DNA from: Paragordius varius
Lineage: Eukaryota > Nematomorpha
Length of the DNA: 64,000 bases
Direction: 5' to 3'
NCBI GenBank assembly: GCA_964247055.1
Contig: OZ176053.1
Location: 7,316,001-7,380,000 of the forward strand
In this document: one piece after another, positions 1-11,112 of the stretch
How the letters are laid out: the number at the start of each line of letters is the position of its first letter
Numbering within the stretch: position 1 is the stretch's first letter
Made by a program: the position numbers and the translations under genes
The notes under the pieces: generated by a model
What the model was told of the DNA's origin: nothing
The model's input: the letters and a program-made list of their open reading frames with translations, nothing else
The model's database searches: none

Positions 1-629
1 TACTTAATTGTGCAATAAGGATTAATGCATCCTATAAATTACTTTAAATTTAAACAAGATTGATGCGACAGTCTCTATGTTGATCAATCTTTTATTTTTT
101 CTTCAAGAAGTTAGCAATATTATTGAAATCATTTTTATTGGTTAAGTTATTTAAGATTACCGGATGTTAAAAGCTTTAACAAAAAAATTATGGTCGAACC
201 TTGACCTAAAAAGTGGGCATAAAAAATAGGCTAAAAATAAAAAGTATATTAAGATTCTTTAATATAAGTTAGAGCTGCATGTAAAATAAAAATATGTTTT
301 AAAATTATATAATAGTGTTAAAAAATCGAATTTGACTTATATGGGAATATTTTTGAGCCATATATAAAGTGTCACATATTTGGAGTTTACCAATTTTATA
401 TAAAAACAATCGTTGCTTTTTTCACAAAATTTTGGAAAAATAATGTAAATATAGACAATTAAATTTTTTAACGAGATCAATTATATACCAAAACATATTT
501 ATAACCAAATCAGTATAAGATGGTAAAAAGAACAAATTTAAATAAATTAATTAAAATTCAACTAAAACTCCTTTTTCCCGTTTTCTTAAAAACGTTCGCT
601 TAAAATTTAGCAAAAATTAATATTATCTT
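1..629. other. AT-rich sequence 3' of the HTATSF1 exons
   Basis: Very AT-rich sequence with no reading frame I can defend. If the HTATSF1 homologue continues leftwards, this is the start of a long intron. I looked for RRM signatures (RNP1/RNP2-like octamers) on the minus strand here and saw none. Confidence 0.4.
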
Positions 630-649
630 CTAATAAACTAATATAATAC

Positions 650-1207
650 CAGGTTTTTTTTCTTCATCTTCTATTTTGGGGTCACTGAAAATTTTTTTTC
701 GTTTTTTATCAATTTTATTAGTGTTGTTTAAGGCTTTAGGAATAACCCATTTATTAGCAGTGGTATCCCATTCATATATAACATTATGTGTTTCAGGATC
801 TCTGTATATATAGCATCGCTTTTCAAAATCGAATTCCATATTCTTATCCATATTAGTCACGGATGTATTTATATTAGGAATTAAATTATCTGTGCCTTCA
901 ATGCACCATTGTTTCAGTTCAGAGTTATATTTTAGCTTTTGTTTGGATATTGGATCAGTGTAAAGATATGATCCGTCATTAGATTGAGATACTCCATAAC
1001 TAGCCTGATAAAATGCTAAATCATTTTCATCAATCTAAATAAATTATAATATACCTTTGGAAAATAGGCTTTTTTGCTATCATCCCAAATATATAAAATT
1101 CCGTCTGAATCTCGATATGATTTGGTATCTTTTTCAAGCTTTCCAGATTTTTCCAATTCCTCAAGTTTTAGCTGGTGTTTAAAATCGGTGTTTTCCGAAT
1201 CAACCAT
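650..1207 (-). CDS. HTATSF1: HTATSF1 (Tat-SF1)-like protein, N-terminal exons (partial)
   Basis: This looks like the N-terminus of Tat-SF1, a nuclear U2 snRNP-associated splicing and transcription-elongation factor. Exon 1 (1207-1055) starts at the first in-frame ATG (MVDSENTDF) and reaches WDDSKKAYFPK, close to the vertebrate motif YEWD-KKAWFPK. A 20-bp intron (1054-1035, gtatattataatttatttag) follows. Exon 2 (1034-650) opens with IDENDLAFYQASYG, which matches the residues following FPK in human HTATSF1 (ITEDFIATYQANYG). Exon 2 carries two more Y-D/W-type repeats, YLYTDP and YIYRDPETHNVIYEWD, then a Lys-rich tail. Frame is kept across the small intron. The RRM domains are absent from the visible part. 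The exon ends at a GT donor (649) and either continues beyond the window or, through a second possible 20-bp intron (649-630), ends after about seven more residues. Confidence 0.8.
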
Positions 1208-2516
1208 ATGGTTAGCGATAAGGTTATACCGTGTGTTGTAACAGAATGTATTTATATTCAATTTTTGAACCACATCACAACTGAAAAAATCAAAATATTT
1301 TAAATATTATAATAGTGATTTTTTACCCTATGGATTAAATCTTTTTAAAAGAGCTAAAATTGAAATTCGTAGCTTTAACCGATTGGCAAGATTTTTATAT
1401 ATATATATTTTTTTAATAAGCAATTCATTAGTAAATAAATGTATATTAGGGAATTATATAATTTGCTTTAAAAAACCTTAAAATTATATCATGCCTTAAG
1501 GTTTAATATCACAGAGCTGAATTTCTTGAAAATAATTCTAGCAATTTCAGTTAAAAGTTAATCATCAATTGTTCCTATGTATTAAAAAGTTTATTTTTAC
1601 ATTGTGTCTTCTGGTGTGAGTAATCTAAAATTGAGATATTTTAAAATTTAATCAAATGAGATTTAATTGAAATACCATTTTTTGCTGGTAAAATGCAGCC
1701 TTAAAGCTTTAAATGATAATAATTACGTTTTTCAACCATATTATACATTTAATTGTTGCATTAGCGATTTAATCCAATAAATTTAGGGTTTGAGATCCAA
1801 GATTTAAAATTTGTATCTTAAAATGTATATAAGGTATCAGGCCAAATATAAAAATATGCTTTAGCCTTTAAAGTGAATTATACAAAATCACTTTAAAAAA
1901 ATATAAAATTGTAAAAAACCCTCAACTATTTTGCATAACACAAGTCTAAAAATTTATTTTTCGTTTCCCACAATGTCCATTTCTTTTTAATAATTATTTT
2001 TTATTTTATATAAAAGTATAAGGGCACCATTTTGAAATTAGCTCTAAGTTCAGGCTTCCCACAAAAATTGGGCTTTAATATATATAGAGCATTAAACATT
2101 TTTTAACAAATCTTGTGGGCGCTTTCGAGTTTAATTATTTGCATGCTGTAGAAAATTGGTAATTTAAAAAAATCGTGATATATATATATGACACAGTTTA
2201 TGTACACAAACGGATTTTTCGATTGTTATTTAAACAGAAGTGGTATAATATTCTAAAACTCGTATGTTTAAAAATGAAAATCCCGATTCATTATTCCATC
2301 TAATATTTGAAAGTTTAGTGCGTAATTTATAAATAAAAATTGGTATTAGTCATACCAAATATGTAAGGAGGGAACTTCTAACATTTCTAATAATTAATAA
2401 AATTAACCATAAAATAAAAGTAGTAACTAAATTATATTTATAAAATAAGTGTAAATAACCCCAAAAGCATAAAAATTTGGGTATTGCACCATTCGTATTG
2501 TCATATCGTTCACCCG
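1208..2516. other. Divergent intergenic region HTATSF1 / MLX
   Basis: Contains the start regions of two divergently oriented genes. It is AT-rich with no convincing exon. A short piece near 1676-1702 (TGCTGGTAAAATGCAGCC) reappears inverted near 10568-10590, so a degraded dispersed repeat is present. No core promoter could be assigned. Confidence 0.5.
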
Positions 2517-5500
2517 ATGGATTCATCAACTTTTACTGGTATATAAATTTTAAAAATTTAATAGATGATAGCGAAAACGAAAGTTATAGCACCGATTCCA
2601 ATGCGAATTCGCAGAAAAAACGCTTTGCTCATACAATGTCGGAAAAGCGGCGCAGGGATGCTATGAAAGTAATATTCCTTTTATTTTTAGAAAGGTTATG
2701 ATGATTTAACCGATTTAATGGCATCTGCAGACAGCTTTGAGAAATCCTTATTTAATAATCTAAGTAATTTGCTAACAAATAACATATATTATAAAAAGAT
2801 GAGCAAAGCATCGTTATTGCAAAAAAGTAATTGATATATAATTTTCAGCTAAAGATAATATATTGCAATTACAAAAAATTAAATCTGAACATGCGGATGA
2901 AATTGCCAGACTTAATAAAGAAATAGAAGCTTTGGAAATTATGAAAACAAATTATCACAATATTATTGAGAGTTCCCAGAATAAAATAACTGAATTACAT
3001 TTGTCGAGTACCCTTTCTCCCGATCAACTTCAGGCCTATAACAAGAATAACGAAATTAAATCTCAAGTAACATTTATTGCTTTCTGTTTTTATAATACAT
3101 CATATAGAGTAATTTAAGCAAATGATTTCCCTTTGGAGCATATATAATATTCGTTTAAAATAGGATTTGTTTTCGTTTCAATTTTAATTCTAAGCAATTA
3201 GGATTCGAAACATTTGAATTGATTCTCCGAATAATTTATATTCATTTTTTCCCGAATCGGTATCCTAGATAAGCCATATGCGATATCGATATTCAATATT
3301 AAAAAAGGTGAGCTAGGCCCATCAAATCCATTACTGGTGACTTTCCACAAGTTTTTTTATTCCTTCTTTAGATTGTTAAAAAGCCATAAACTAAAATCAT
3401 TAAACATCCGTTCGTTATAATAATGATATGAGAAATCAATTTTAATGAGTAAATTGAAAATAAAATTTTTCGTCTAAAAATGATAGTATATTTTTGTAAA
3501 ATTAAAATTTTAGTTTTTATATTAACACTTTTCTTATTATTAGTGTATAAAAACCGTGTAATCTCCTATTTTTAGTGGCAAATTTTAAAGGTTATAGTTT
3601 AATATTAAAAAACATTTCATCGAAATCCTATCAAAATTTTTTCCCGAAATTTATGATATGTTTTAAATACTTTCCAAATATATGCATATTTATTAACTGC
3701 AAATACTCTTGACAAAATGTTCTGGTCTCTCCCAGATGAATAAAGGGATTTTACCCTGGTTTTCCAGTCTCGCCAAAAAAATATCTGGCTTTCCTGGCTG
3801 ACTAGTGATACGTCTGACGATATTTTTATAAAACATTTCGCATCGCCAAGTTTTAAGGATTCCCAACTGTTGTCACGGCTTTATAGTCTTCACCTAAACC
3901 ATTAGATTTGGGATGGTAAGAAAAAATAAATGCTTATTTTCAAGCAATATTCCTCAAATTTTGACGAAGAAAATTGTGATCCGTTACTAGATACTTAAAA
4001 AATAGGCATCCAAAATTGACCAAAAATTATGTTTAAGCTATCAATAACAATTGTAGATGTAACTTTGTTTTAAAATACAATTCTACACCATACGAATGCA
4101 TTTGTTAAAACTGGCCAGTATTTTTCGTCAAGTAGACCTGTTATATCGATATAAATTTGCTCTGGAAGGGATTAGTAGATTTTATATTCTTCTCAGTAAA
4201 TAAATTATATATGTATCTTGTCGCCATCTTAGATAATATAGATTATTTTGATATTAAAATACAACATAATAATAACAATGGTAATTAAAATGTTTATACC
4301 ATTTTTAAACATGGAATGAAATAATATAAAAATGTTCATATCTAACGCAAGATTATAAGATTCGACATAAAAATATTGCTGTTATAACCAATTGTTATTT
4401 ATAACAATCTACAGAATAAAATGCTTAGATTGATGAGTGAAGTTACGACAAATGATAGTATTGAGTATATTATAAAACACTAATATAATAGTTTTTGGAA
4501 GAGATGGTCATGATGCATAGAGAATAAAGATAAGAAATTTAATAGTGGATATTGAATTGGTCGAAGAACTCCTCTGAAAAAGATTTGAGAATAATGTGAA
4601 TTATAATGTTATTGAATTTGAGTATACATGATTAAGAGATTCTAAAGGTGAAATTTGTTGAACGACCACTTTTAATTAATTAAGGTATATGTATTTTAAA
4701 ATATTTTGCCATAATACATATATATATTAATTGATATTAGTTTATTTTTCCCAGCTTTTAATAGTTTATGACATTTCATCAATGATATTCCCTAAGAGAT
4801 TTTAATGACTATTCCCCTGCTTTTCCTAGCAGCAGTAGGAATAGCCCTAAAAGATTTGGATGATTTAAAAAAGGTTGCTTCTCCACACAACCAGATTTCT
4901 TTTTTCTTTATTGTAAACTGCACTTTAATAGTGTTTATCTTAATAAAATACACATCCACTCATTAGATCAGTGGTTACCCCCAAAAATTTTAAACGTGCA
5001 AAATACATTTTTCTTGTCCCGAGGGCGGACCGTATTATATCGATAAATGTTCATAGCTGTTTGAGAATTTGCAGATTTTTATTCCATAAACAAGTAAATT
5101 TAAGGTTTAATAAATGATTCAGGGCTATGGGGGCTTTGGTTTTAGTACCACTGCTTTACATGATTGATCCATACAAACAAATAATGTTAGGGAATTTAAA
5201 TTTTTTGTAAGACTTTTAAAATCAAAATCACTAAAATCTTTCTGTGTTACTTCTATGCTTAATATTTATTGTATATAACTCTGCTAAAATAATATAATCT
5301 ATTCCTTCATAAGCATAAATCAACTATCTAGGATTTCGATGAAATGTTTTTTAATATTAAACTATAACCTTTAAAATTTGCCACTAAAAATAGGAGATTA
5401 CACGGTTTTTATACACTAATAATAAGAAAAGCGTGAATATAAAAACTAAAATTTTAATTTTCCACAAAATATTATACTATTTTTAGATGTATTTTTAATT

Positions 5501-6730
5501 TACCGATTAAATTTATATTATAACGAACGGATGTTTAATGATTTTAGTTAAATGGCTTTTTAACAATCTAAAGAAGGAATAATAAATTTAACTTGTATAC
5601 TTATAATCATTTCGTCCCAAGCTTTTCGCTGATTTGTGAAATGTCAAAAAAATATTAAAAGCTTTTTAATATTTTTTATATATAATCCCACGAATTTTAA
5701 TTATTCCCTAGGATTTTACCTCATTGTTTAAATAGTTTTATCCAAAAATGGAACAGCTGTTTGGTACATTTCGGTTTACATTTATTACTATCATATGCGT
5801 TTCAACTTCGATTTTCTTGGAATGCCGCCAAATCTAAAACAGCTATTTTCTTAAAAAATACAAAATCGGTAAAATATATGGCTCTCTGTTTTATATTAAC
5901 CATCTAACATTAGATATTGACATATTTTGACTCGCTGATTTTAATTAGTCATTATATTTTAAATTACCATACATCAATCTATTCTTTATTTAATTCTTTA
6001 GAGCTAAAATATGCATTGATGATCATTTTACAGAATTTTAACTCCAAGATAATTGTTATGAAAAATACATGTTCACAATTTTTTATATTTGTTCTTTGGT
6101 AAGATTAATATTCATTTTAATTGGGCGATGGGTTTATTAGTCTTATTAAAAAAGTGATTAGATCATTCAAAAATTATTTTCAGTTTTGTTTGTCTTTGAC
6201 AATGTATTAAAGTTTTGATCAAAGAATTAAAAGTCGGCATATAAATGACAGCATTAACATGGTAGGAATTATATATAAAAATAAAGTTTTTTGTTTAATT
6301 TGAGTATCTCTTTTTATTTTCATTTTTAAACGGGTAAATGAAATAAGTTCAGAGCAACTTTAAAAATATTGATACCTGGAAAATCGTTTATAACTGTAAA
6401 ACACATTTTGTCCTTTTATTATATCCATGACAAAAGTTTTACACAAGGCCACTCCAAATTTTATAGAACTCCTTTGTGTCGGCTCTAAAAAATTATATTG
6501 CTCTATTATATTATTATTATGTGCTTTTATTATCTGTCTAGGTTTTTCACATGCTAATGGACTTCCTTTTCCTAACATTCAATACCACTTTAAACGTTTC
6601 CAATTTTCACCAACTTTCGCGTTCCATGTTAAGTTGGTTAGAAGAATTTTGCCAGTTACAAAACATAAGAGACATTGCCCTACGCGTTTTGCAACAAATT
6701 AACCCAAAATTCCGAAATCAGCAGACATGA
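2517..6730 (+). CDS. MLX: MLX (Max-like protein X), bHLH-leucine zipper transcription factor, five exons
   Basis: MLX is the obligate partner of Mondo/ChREBP and Mad-family factors in glucose-responsive transcription. Exons: 2517-2538, 2565-2668, 2691-2826, 2849-3066, 6542-6730; all phases agree, giving 222 aa (human isoforms are about 244-298). Introns are 26, 22, 22 and 3475 bp. Residues 27-42 are the basic region (HTMSEKRRRDAMK), followed by GYDDL as in human MLX. Helix 2 reads MSKASLLQKT, with the T codon split by a 22-bp intron. The zipper is about residues 89-130 (EALEIMKTNY versus human TALKIMKVNY). Exon 5 encodes the MLX C-terminal dimerisation and cytoplasmic-localisation domain: VFHMLMDFLF, then SWLEEFCQLQNIRDIALRVL versus human SWIEEHCKPQTLREIVIGVL. 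The start is the ATG just before the 26-bp intron. Odd points: the loop between the helices is about ten residues longer than in human, and intron 4 holds a 2.2-kb mobile element. Confidence 0.92.
3352..5588 (-). mobile_element. Inverted-repeat element with a fossil Gypsy-type integrase, inside MLX intron 4
   Basis: Two arms of about 260-285 bp (3352-3636 and 5326-5588) are inverted copies of each other; compare AACTATAACCTTTAAAATTT at about 5365 with its reverse complement at about 3583. Between them, minus-strand translations around 3740-4200 show scattered integrase-like words (PFQSKF, then DITGLLDEKYW, later FGQFW, YHP). Long terminal inverted repeats plus a Gypsy-like integrase fit a Ginger-type cut-and-paste element or a small Polinton-like relict better than an LTR element, but the coding part is too decayed to decide. 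It is broken, with many breaks, and looks old. A hAT MITE is nested inside at 4969-5153. Confidence 0.6.
4969..5153. mobile_element. hAT-type MITE, 185 bp
   Basis: Begins CAGTGGTTAC and ends GTACCACTG, imperfect terminal inverted repeats typical of hAT elements. Flanks CATTAGAT and CTTTACAT match at six of eight positions, consistent with the 8-bp target duplication of hATs. No coding capacity. It lies inside the larger inverted-repeat element. Confidence 0.65.
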
Positions 6731-8779
6731 TTATATCTTAGATTTTTTGGGAATGAATTATTGAATTAAAGTTTATATTTAGAGTGGTATAATAATTTAT
6801 AATTATATAACAACCTTAGAATAAATTATATCATATTACTTTTTTATTTATGCCATATATTTTACCCAATTATACATAAAATTTTATCCAAGCCAAATTA
6901 AAATATTTTTTTTCACAATATCGATCTCTGCAAAAAAGCATATACTGCCAAAAATAATGGTGGTGTTATATAATATAAGTTTTATGTCTTATAAATTTAT
7001 ATTTATTTAAAACAAGTAAAATGTTAATGTGTTTCTACGGTAATGATTTAATGTTTTTGTTCGCGCGAGAATTTGCATTGCTAAAAAAACTAAATCAACC
7101 AAATGTGGCAAAGACATAGACCAGATTTTAAAGTGGTATTTTTAAAACATAAATATCTGATAATTTTAATTAAAAAAAGTAATGGTGAACAGGCTTAAAA
7201 ACTATGTAGGTATGTATAAGAAATATTTTCATCCATAAGGTATCAAATGAGGCCAAAAATTTGTGAAACTTGCATACATTTTTAAAATATATATTTAATT
7301 AAAAAAATCTATGCGACAAAGTTTTGCCTTTTTTCCGCTACAATATGTTTTTTTAATCCATAAATGCTTTTATCCTTATTAAAATTCATGTTTGGAAAAT
7401 CTTTTCTTGTAATTACAAAATTAAATATGTTAATTAATTTAGGAGATAACACGATACGCAACATTCTTCAAACTGTAATAGTATTCAATGTATGTATTTA
7501 GGATTAATTATTATCAAATTTAAGCTTTCCCTTGAGAATATCTGGATTTTGGGAGTTTTTTGCCTTAATGAACATATTTAATTATAAAAAAAATATTTAA
7601 AATATTATAAAAAACCGTATTTGTCTGATTTTACAAAAATATAATTTGTGTTTGTAGTGAAAATAAAGGTATGGTCTGTTCGAGATATATGACATAAATA
7701 ACATTAGGATATCTATCCAAAACTTGTTAAGTAAAACCAAACAAAGTATGAGCAGCGCAACAAAATTATTTATATTTAAACTTCTGCATTGAATATAATT
7801 TTTTTATAATTTCATTAATTATCAACTAGCCAGCAGCATATTGGATGTGCCTCTCGAGTTTCCATCTCCCTTTCGGACTTTATATCATACATTGATGTTA
7901 TTGCAGTAAAAGTTAAAATTATAAAAACAAAAGGATAAATATTTTTATTAAAGAAACAGCCATACTTTTTAAACTTTAATTTTTAAAAACAATCGTTTTG
8001 GTTTTGTTTCGCAAAATAGGCGATAAAAAGGTAGCGATTATCCATATGCTTCATAATTATAGATAGATATCAAAGTTTAAAATGGGTGTCTTTTTACATT
8101 TTGTCAAAAATTTTTTAATTTTTACTGTAAATATTTATATAGGTCCAGCAAATCTTAAGTTTTGAACAAACTCAACACTAATTAACCAAATATTTTAAGA
8201 ACCGAAAATAAATTAAATGTAAATTTATTAATTGGTAACTTTATTGGGATAACATAATATCATTACAATAATTTTTAAAAAATCCATATATGGTTTATAA
8301 TATGATTTGCCATAGTTACCTCCTTGTTGGGAGAAAAAAACCCTTAAAGGTTGATATTGTTAAAAAATGTGTTGGATTAGTTACAATCTTAATTTTCTAT
8401 GATTTAGAAACCAATTGATTTAAAGGAATGTTGTTTTAGTTTCATGTGTATAAAATATAAATTTAAATAGAGGAAGAAAACCAGTTTTTTTATCAATTAA
8501 ATGACAAACTGAATTTATAAAATTTAGATGCACAAAAGCATAATTTTTTATATATGATTAGCAAACAACTGATTAGGCTAGTGGGTATTTCATCCCAGGG
8601 CGATTTGAAATTTGAATATTTTAAAAAATATTTTATGTAAGTTAAAGACAAAATATGCTTTTTTTTAGGCGTAATACACTGCGTCCGATCGGGGAAGGGG
8701 GTAAAAATAACCTGATTAATATAAATATTCTGATAGGAAAATGCATTAAGATTATTGCGCTTTTAATGTGGCGGGTAAG
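6731..8779. other. Intergenic region downstream of MLX
   Basis: Mostly featureless AT-rich DNA. It contains a short kinase-like reading frame at 7021-7119 (listed separately) and a small GC-richer patch near 7830-7920 with a 33-codon minus-strand frame that I do not recognise. Confidence 0.5.
7021..7119 (+). pseudogene. Short frame resembling the protein-kinase alpha-C region
   Basis: A 32-residue frame contains FAREFALLKKLNQPNVAK. It resembles the alpha-C helix and beta-4 start of CMGC-type kinases (pattern REi-LLK-LnHpNIv-k). No VAxK lysine motif was found upstream, and no HRD or DFG motif downstream within 1 kb. It is either a relict fragment, one exon of an unassembled gene, or chance similarity. 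Confidence 0.25.
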
Positions 8780-9124
8780 TGTGATATAAGAAAGTTATAT
8801 ACACTTTTCTGGTAAGTGCTCCATATCAGAAAATGGCAAGATTTGAGCACAATTTTTTGAATAAAATTTTTTTGGTGAAAGCTAAAGGCTTCATTTCAAA
8901 TATAATTAATTTTTTAATCTACTTAAAAAACGGTATTTTTAAAAAAATTTAATTTTTAGATGTTGGCAGTCCCTAATCTTTTCGCTCTTCTAAAATGGGT
9001 TGGTTCTTTTAAATGAACGCAAAAATGCCGGGATCGCATGATAAAAAATTTTATAATACAAAAAAAAATATTAAAATGCATGTATTTTTTACGAATAGCG
9101 AAATTTTGTTGAAGCGTACTTTAT

Positions 9125-9702
9125 AGTATACCGTTTGCACTTTAAGAGTGTCCTTGAACACTTCAAGTTGGTCCTTGATTTCAAGTTGGTCCTTGAACAC
9201 TCCAAGTTGGTCCTTTGACTTATTTGCGTAAATAATTTATTATCGTTTCGATTTTCTATTATTTAACATAAATTTTAAATCAATATCAACTCATAATCTT
9301 TGAGAAACCGTATATCTTTATTAATTTCTTAAATAACTTTGGATATTTTTAAGATTTTAACACGATGAAAAAAGCAATATGTTTTCTAAGTTATTAGTTA
9401 CAATTTTTCATTAAATACATTTAAAGGTTAATCATTTTGATCAATTGAAAAAAAAAGTTTGAAACAAAAAAGTGGTTTTTCAATAAAATTTTTAGAATGA
9501 ATAAATATATATAATAAATAAAGAAAATTAGGTTAATAAAAAATAAAATAAATGCGAAAATTATGGTTAAATCCAAATTTACAAATTTAAGGACCAATTT
9601 GAAGTGTTCAATGACCAACTTGAAATGTTCAAGGACCAACTTGAAGTGTTCAAGGACACTCTTGAAGTGTTCAAGGACACTCTTGAAGTGAAAATGGTAT
9701 AT
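9125..9702. mobile_element. TIR element with 21-bp subterminal repeats
   Basis: Ends are inverted: TATACCGTTTGCACTTTAAG at about 9128 and CTTGAAGTGAAAATGGTAT at about 9682. Each end carries tandem 21-bp units built on TTGAAGTGTTCAAGGACC, in opposite orientation (9136-9225 and 9590-9690). The right-hand array is open in one frame as repeats of DxLEVFK. Related ends occur at 19038-19308 and 38412-38790, so this is a small non-autonomous family. Confidence 0.6.
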
Positions 9703-9709
9703 TTTAGGA

Positions 9710-9952
9710 ATGATGGAAACGGTATAAAAATGTTTTTAGACATTATAAATACACTTTTTCTTTTTAATGAGGCTGGACATTTATATCATTTGAGAATCTT
9801 AATCCAAATATTCGTCGAAATTTTATAGAAACATAATTACATATATTTGAAGCTGATCAAATTTAATTAAAATCTGAAGTGAATGATCATTAAATTTTAT
9901 AGAAAAAGTGTTTGAATAATTTAATAAAACGTTTTTATACCGTTTCCATCAT
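9710..9952. mobile_element. MITE with 21-bp perfect TIRs, 243 bp
   Basis: Starts ATGATGGAAACGGTATAAAA and ends with its exact inverse (TTTATACCGTTTCCATCAT). The interior is non-coding and AT-rich. It abuts the previous element inside the fold-back structure. Confidence 0.7.
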
Positions 9953-10400
9953 GCCTCCAACTGAAGTACGTACGCTTCAACAAAGTTTTGTTAAAAATTA
10001 TATTTTTTGAAAAAAGTATGCATTTAAAAAACATATTTACTTAATATCAAAATTTAGCATATATTTAAAACGATTATCGGGCAATCCTGAGCGTTTATTT
10101 TAAGATAACCAGCCCATATTGGAATAGCCGAAAAATTTGGAATTTCGGAGTCCACATCTAAAAAAAGAGTTTTTAAAAATATTGTTTTGCCTTTTATAAT
10201 TAATTTATGATATATTTTAGTGGTATCTTTTGGAATAAATTTAGCTTTCAACAAGAAAAATTTATCTAAAAAAATGTCCGCAAATTTTTTCATATTCCAA
10301 TATGGAACAATTACATAAAAGTGTGCATAGCACTCTATATCACTCATAAATACCGAAACCCCCATCATAATATTGATACATTTTCCTATCAAAATATATT

Positions 10401-11112
10401 TTCAGCAGGTTAATGTGGGCACAGTGTTATAGGCAATTTTTTTATAAAAATGTAAGAACATTTTCAATTCATTTGCCGTCTTATTCTATAATTTTTTTAA
10501 ACTCCAATGCAACAGGCAATATGTATATTATAGTTAAAATAAGTAAATAATCAACTAAGATTTTAGGCTGCATTTTACCGGCAAAACTGATATTTCACTC
10601 AAAATTAGCTGTTCGTTTCAAGGTTGTTTTGGTGATGTTACAATTTTAGACTCTAAAAGTCACAAATCTGTACAAAATATCATTTTTATCTCATACATGA
10701 GATCATTGTAACCTTCATAGTAATAGTTGATTTCCTAATTTAGCTCTAGGATATAAAAATACCGCAATACTGGAACAAAAATGAAGAGGTCATGTAGTGT
10801 TAAACAATTATATTTTATCTGCCATTTATCTAAAAACAATTTATTTGTCTTGTGGTCAAATATGATTTGCACCCTAACATATATACAGAAAACTTTTATA
10901 TCATATTCCCATAAAAAATTTTTGAATATATAAATGTGTGAATACATAATAAAAATATAAATTTAAAATATTGTTAAGTAGAAATATGACTAGATGTTAT
11001 GTAATCTATATACAATACTGATAATAAATTTTGCGTTCATCATTCGCAATACTCGTTGACTATGATATTCCAAATGGAGACTAGATTAAAATTTCTTTTC
11101 TTTTTACTAAAC
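10401..11112. other. Spacer and presumed 3' flank of the C2HC/AT-hook gene
   Basis: No exon recognised. Contains the inverted relative (about 10568-10590) of the short repeat seen near 1680. A 70-codon minus-strand frame at 10735-10947 has no recognisable motif and is probably chance. Confidence 0.4.

Larger units (their letters stand above)
8780..10400. mobile_element. Nested fold-back element with ~340-bp inverted arms
   Basis: The left arm (about 8782-9118) and right arm (about 9972-10345) are diverged inverted copies of one another. Landmarks are TTTGTTGAAGCGTAC at 9105 and GTACGCTTCAACAAAG at 9970. Both arms encode the same peptide family: the left reads SAPYQKMARFEHNFLNKIFL on +, the right VPYWNMKKFADIFLDKFFLL on -. 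The right arm still has an open 112-codon minus-strand frame (10392-10054). Two smaller elements sit between the arms (9125-9702 and 9710-9952). Other copies of the arm sequence occur at about 23640, 48030 and 61560. Confidence 0.65.

Noticed and set aside
5917-6102. 61-codon + frame first considered as the MLX C-terminal exon
   Set aside because: 6542-6730 aligns far better with the MLX C-terminus (SWLEEFC, LRVLQQ) and joins in phase, so this frame is intronic noise.
6360-6702. Minus frame (72 codons) and + frame (91 codons) overlapping MLX exon 5
   Set aside because: Both are in other frames than the MLX exon and show no motif; they are shadows of it.
7830-7930. 33-codon minus frame (SMYDIKSEREMETREAHPIC)
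   Set aside because: Coding-like composition, but no homologue recognised, no clear donor or acceptor partner and no conserved neighbour.
9421-9639. 72-codon minus frame with hydrophobic C-terminal half
   Set aside because: Antisense of the 21-bp repeat array plus AT-rich DNA; composition explains the apparent membrane segment.
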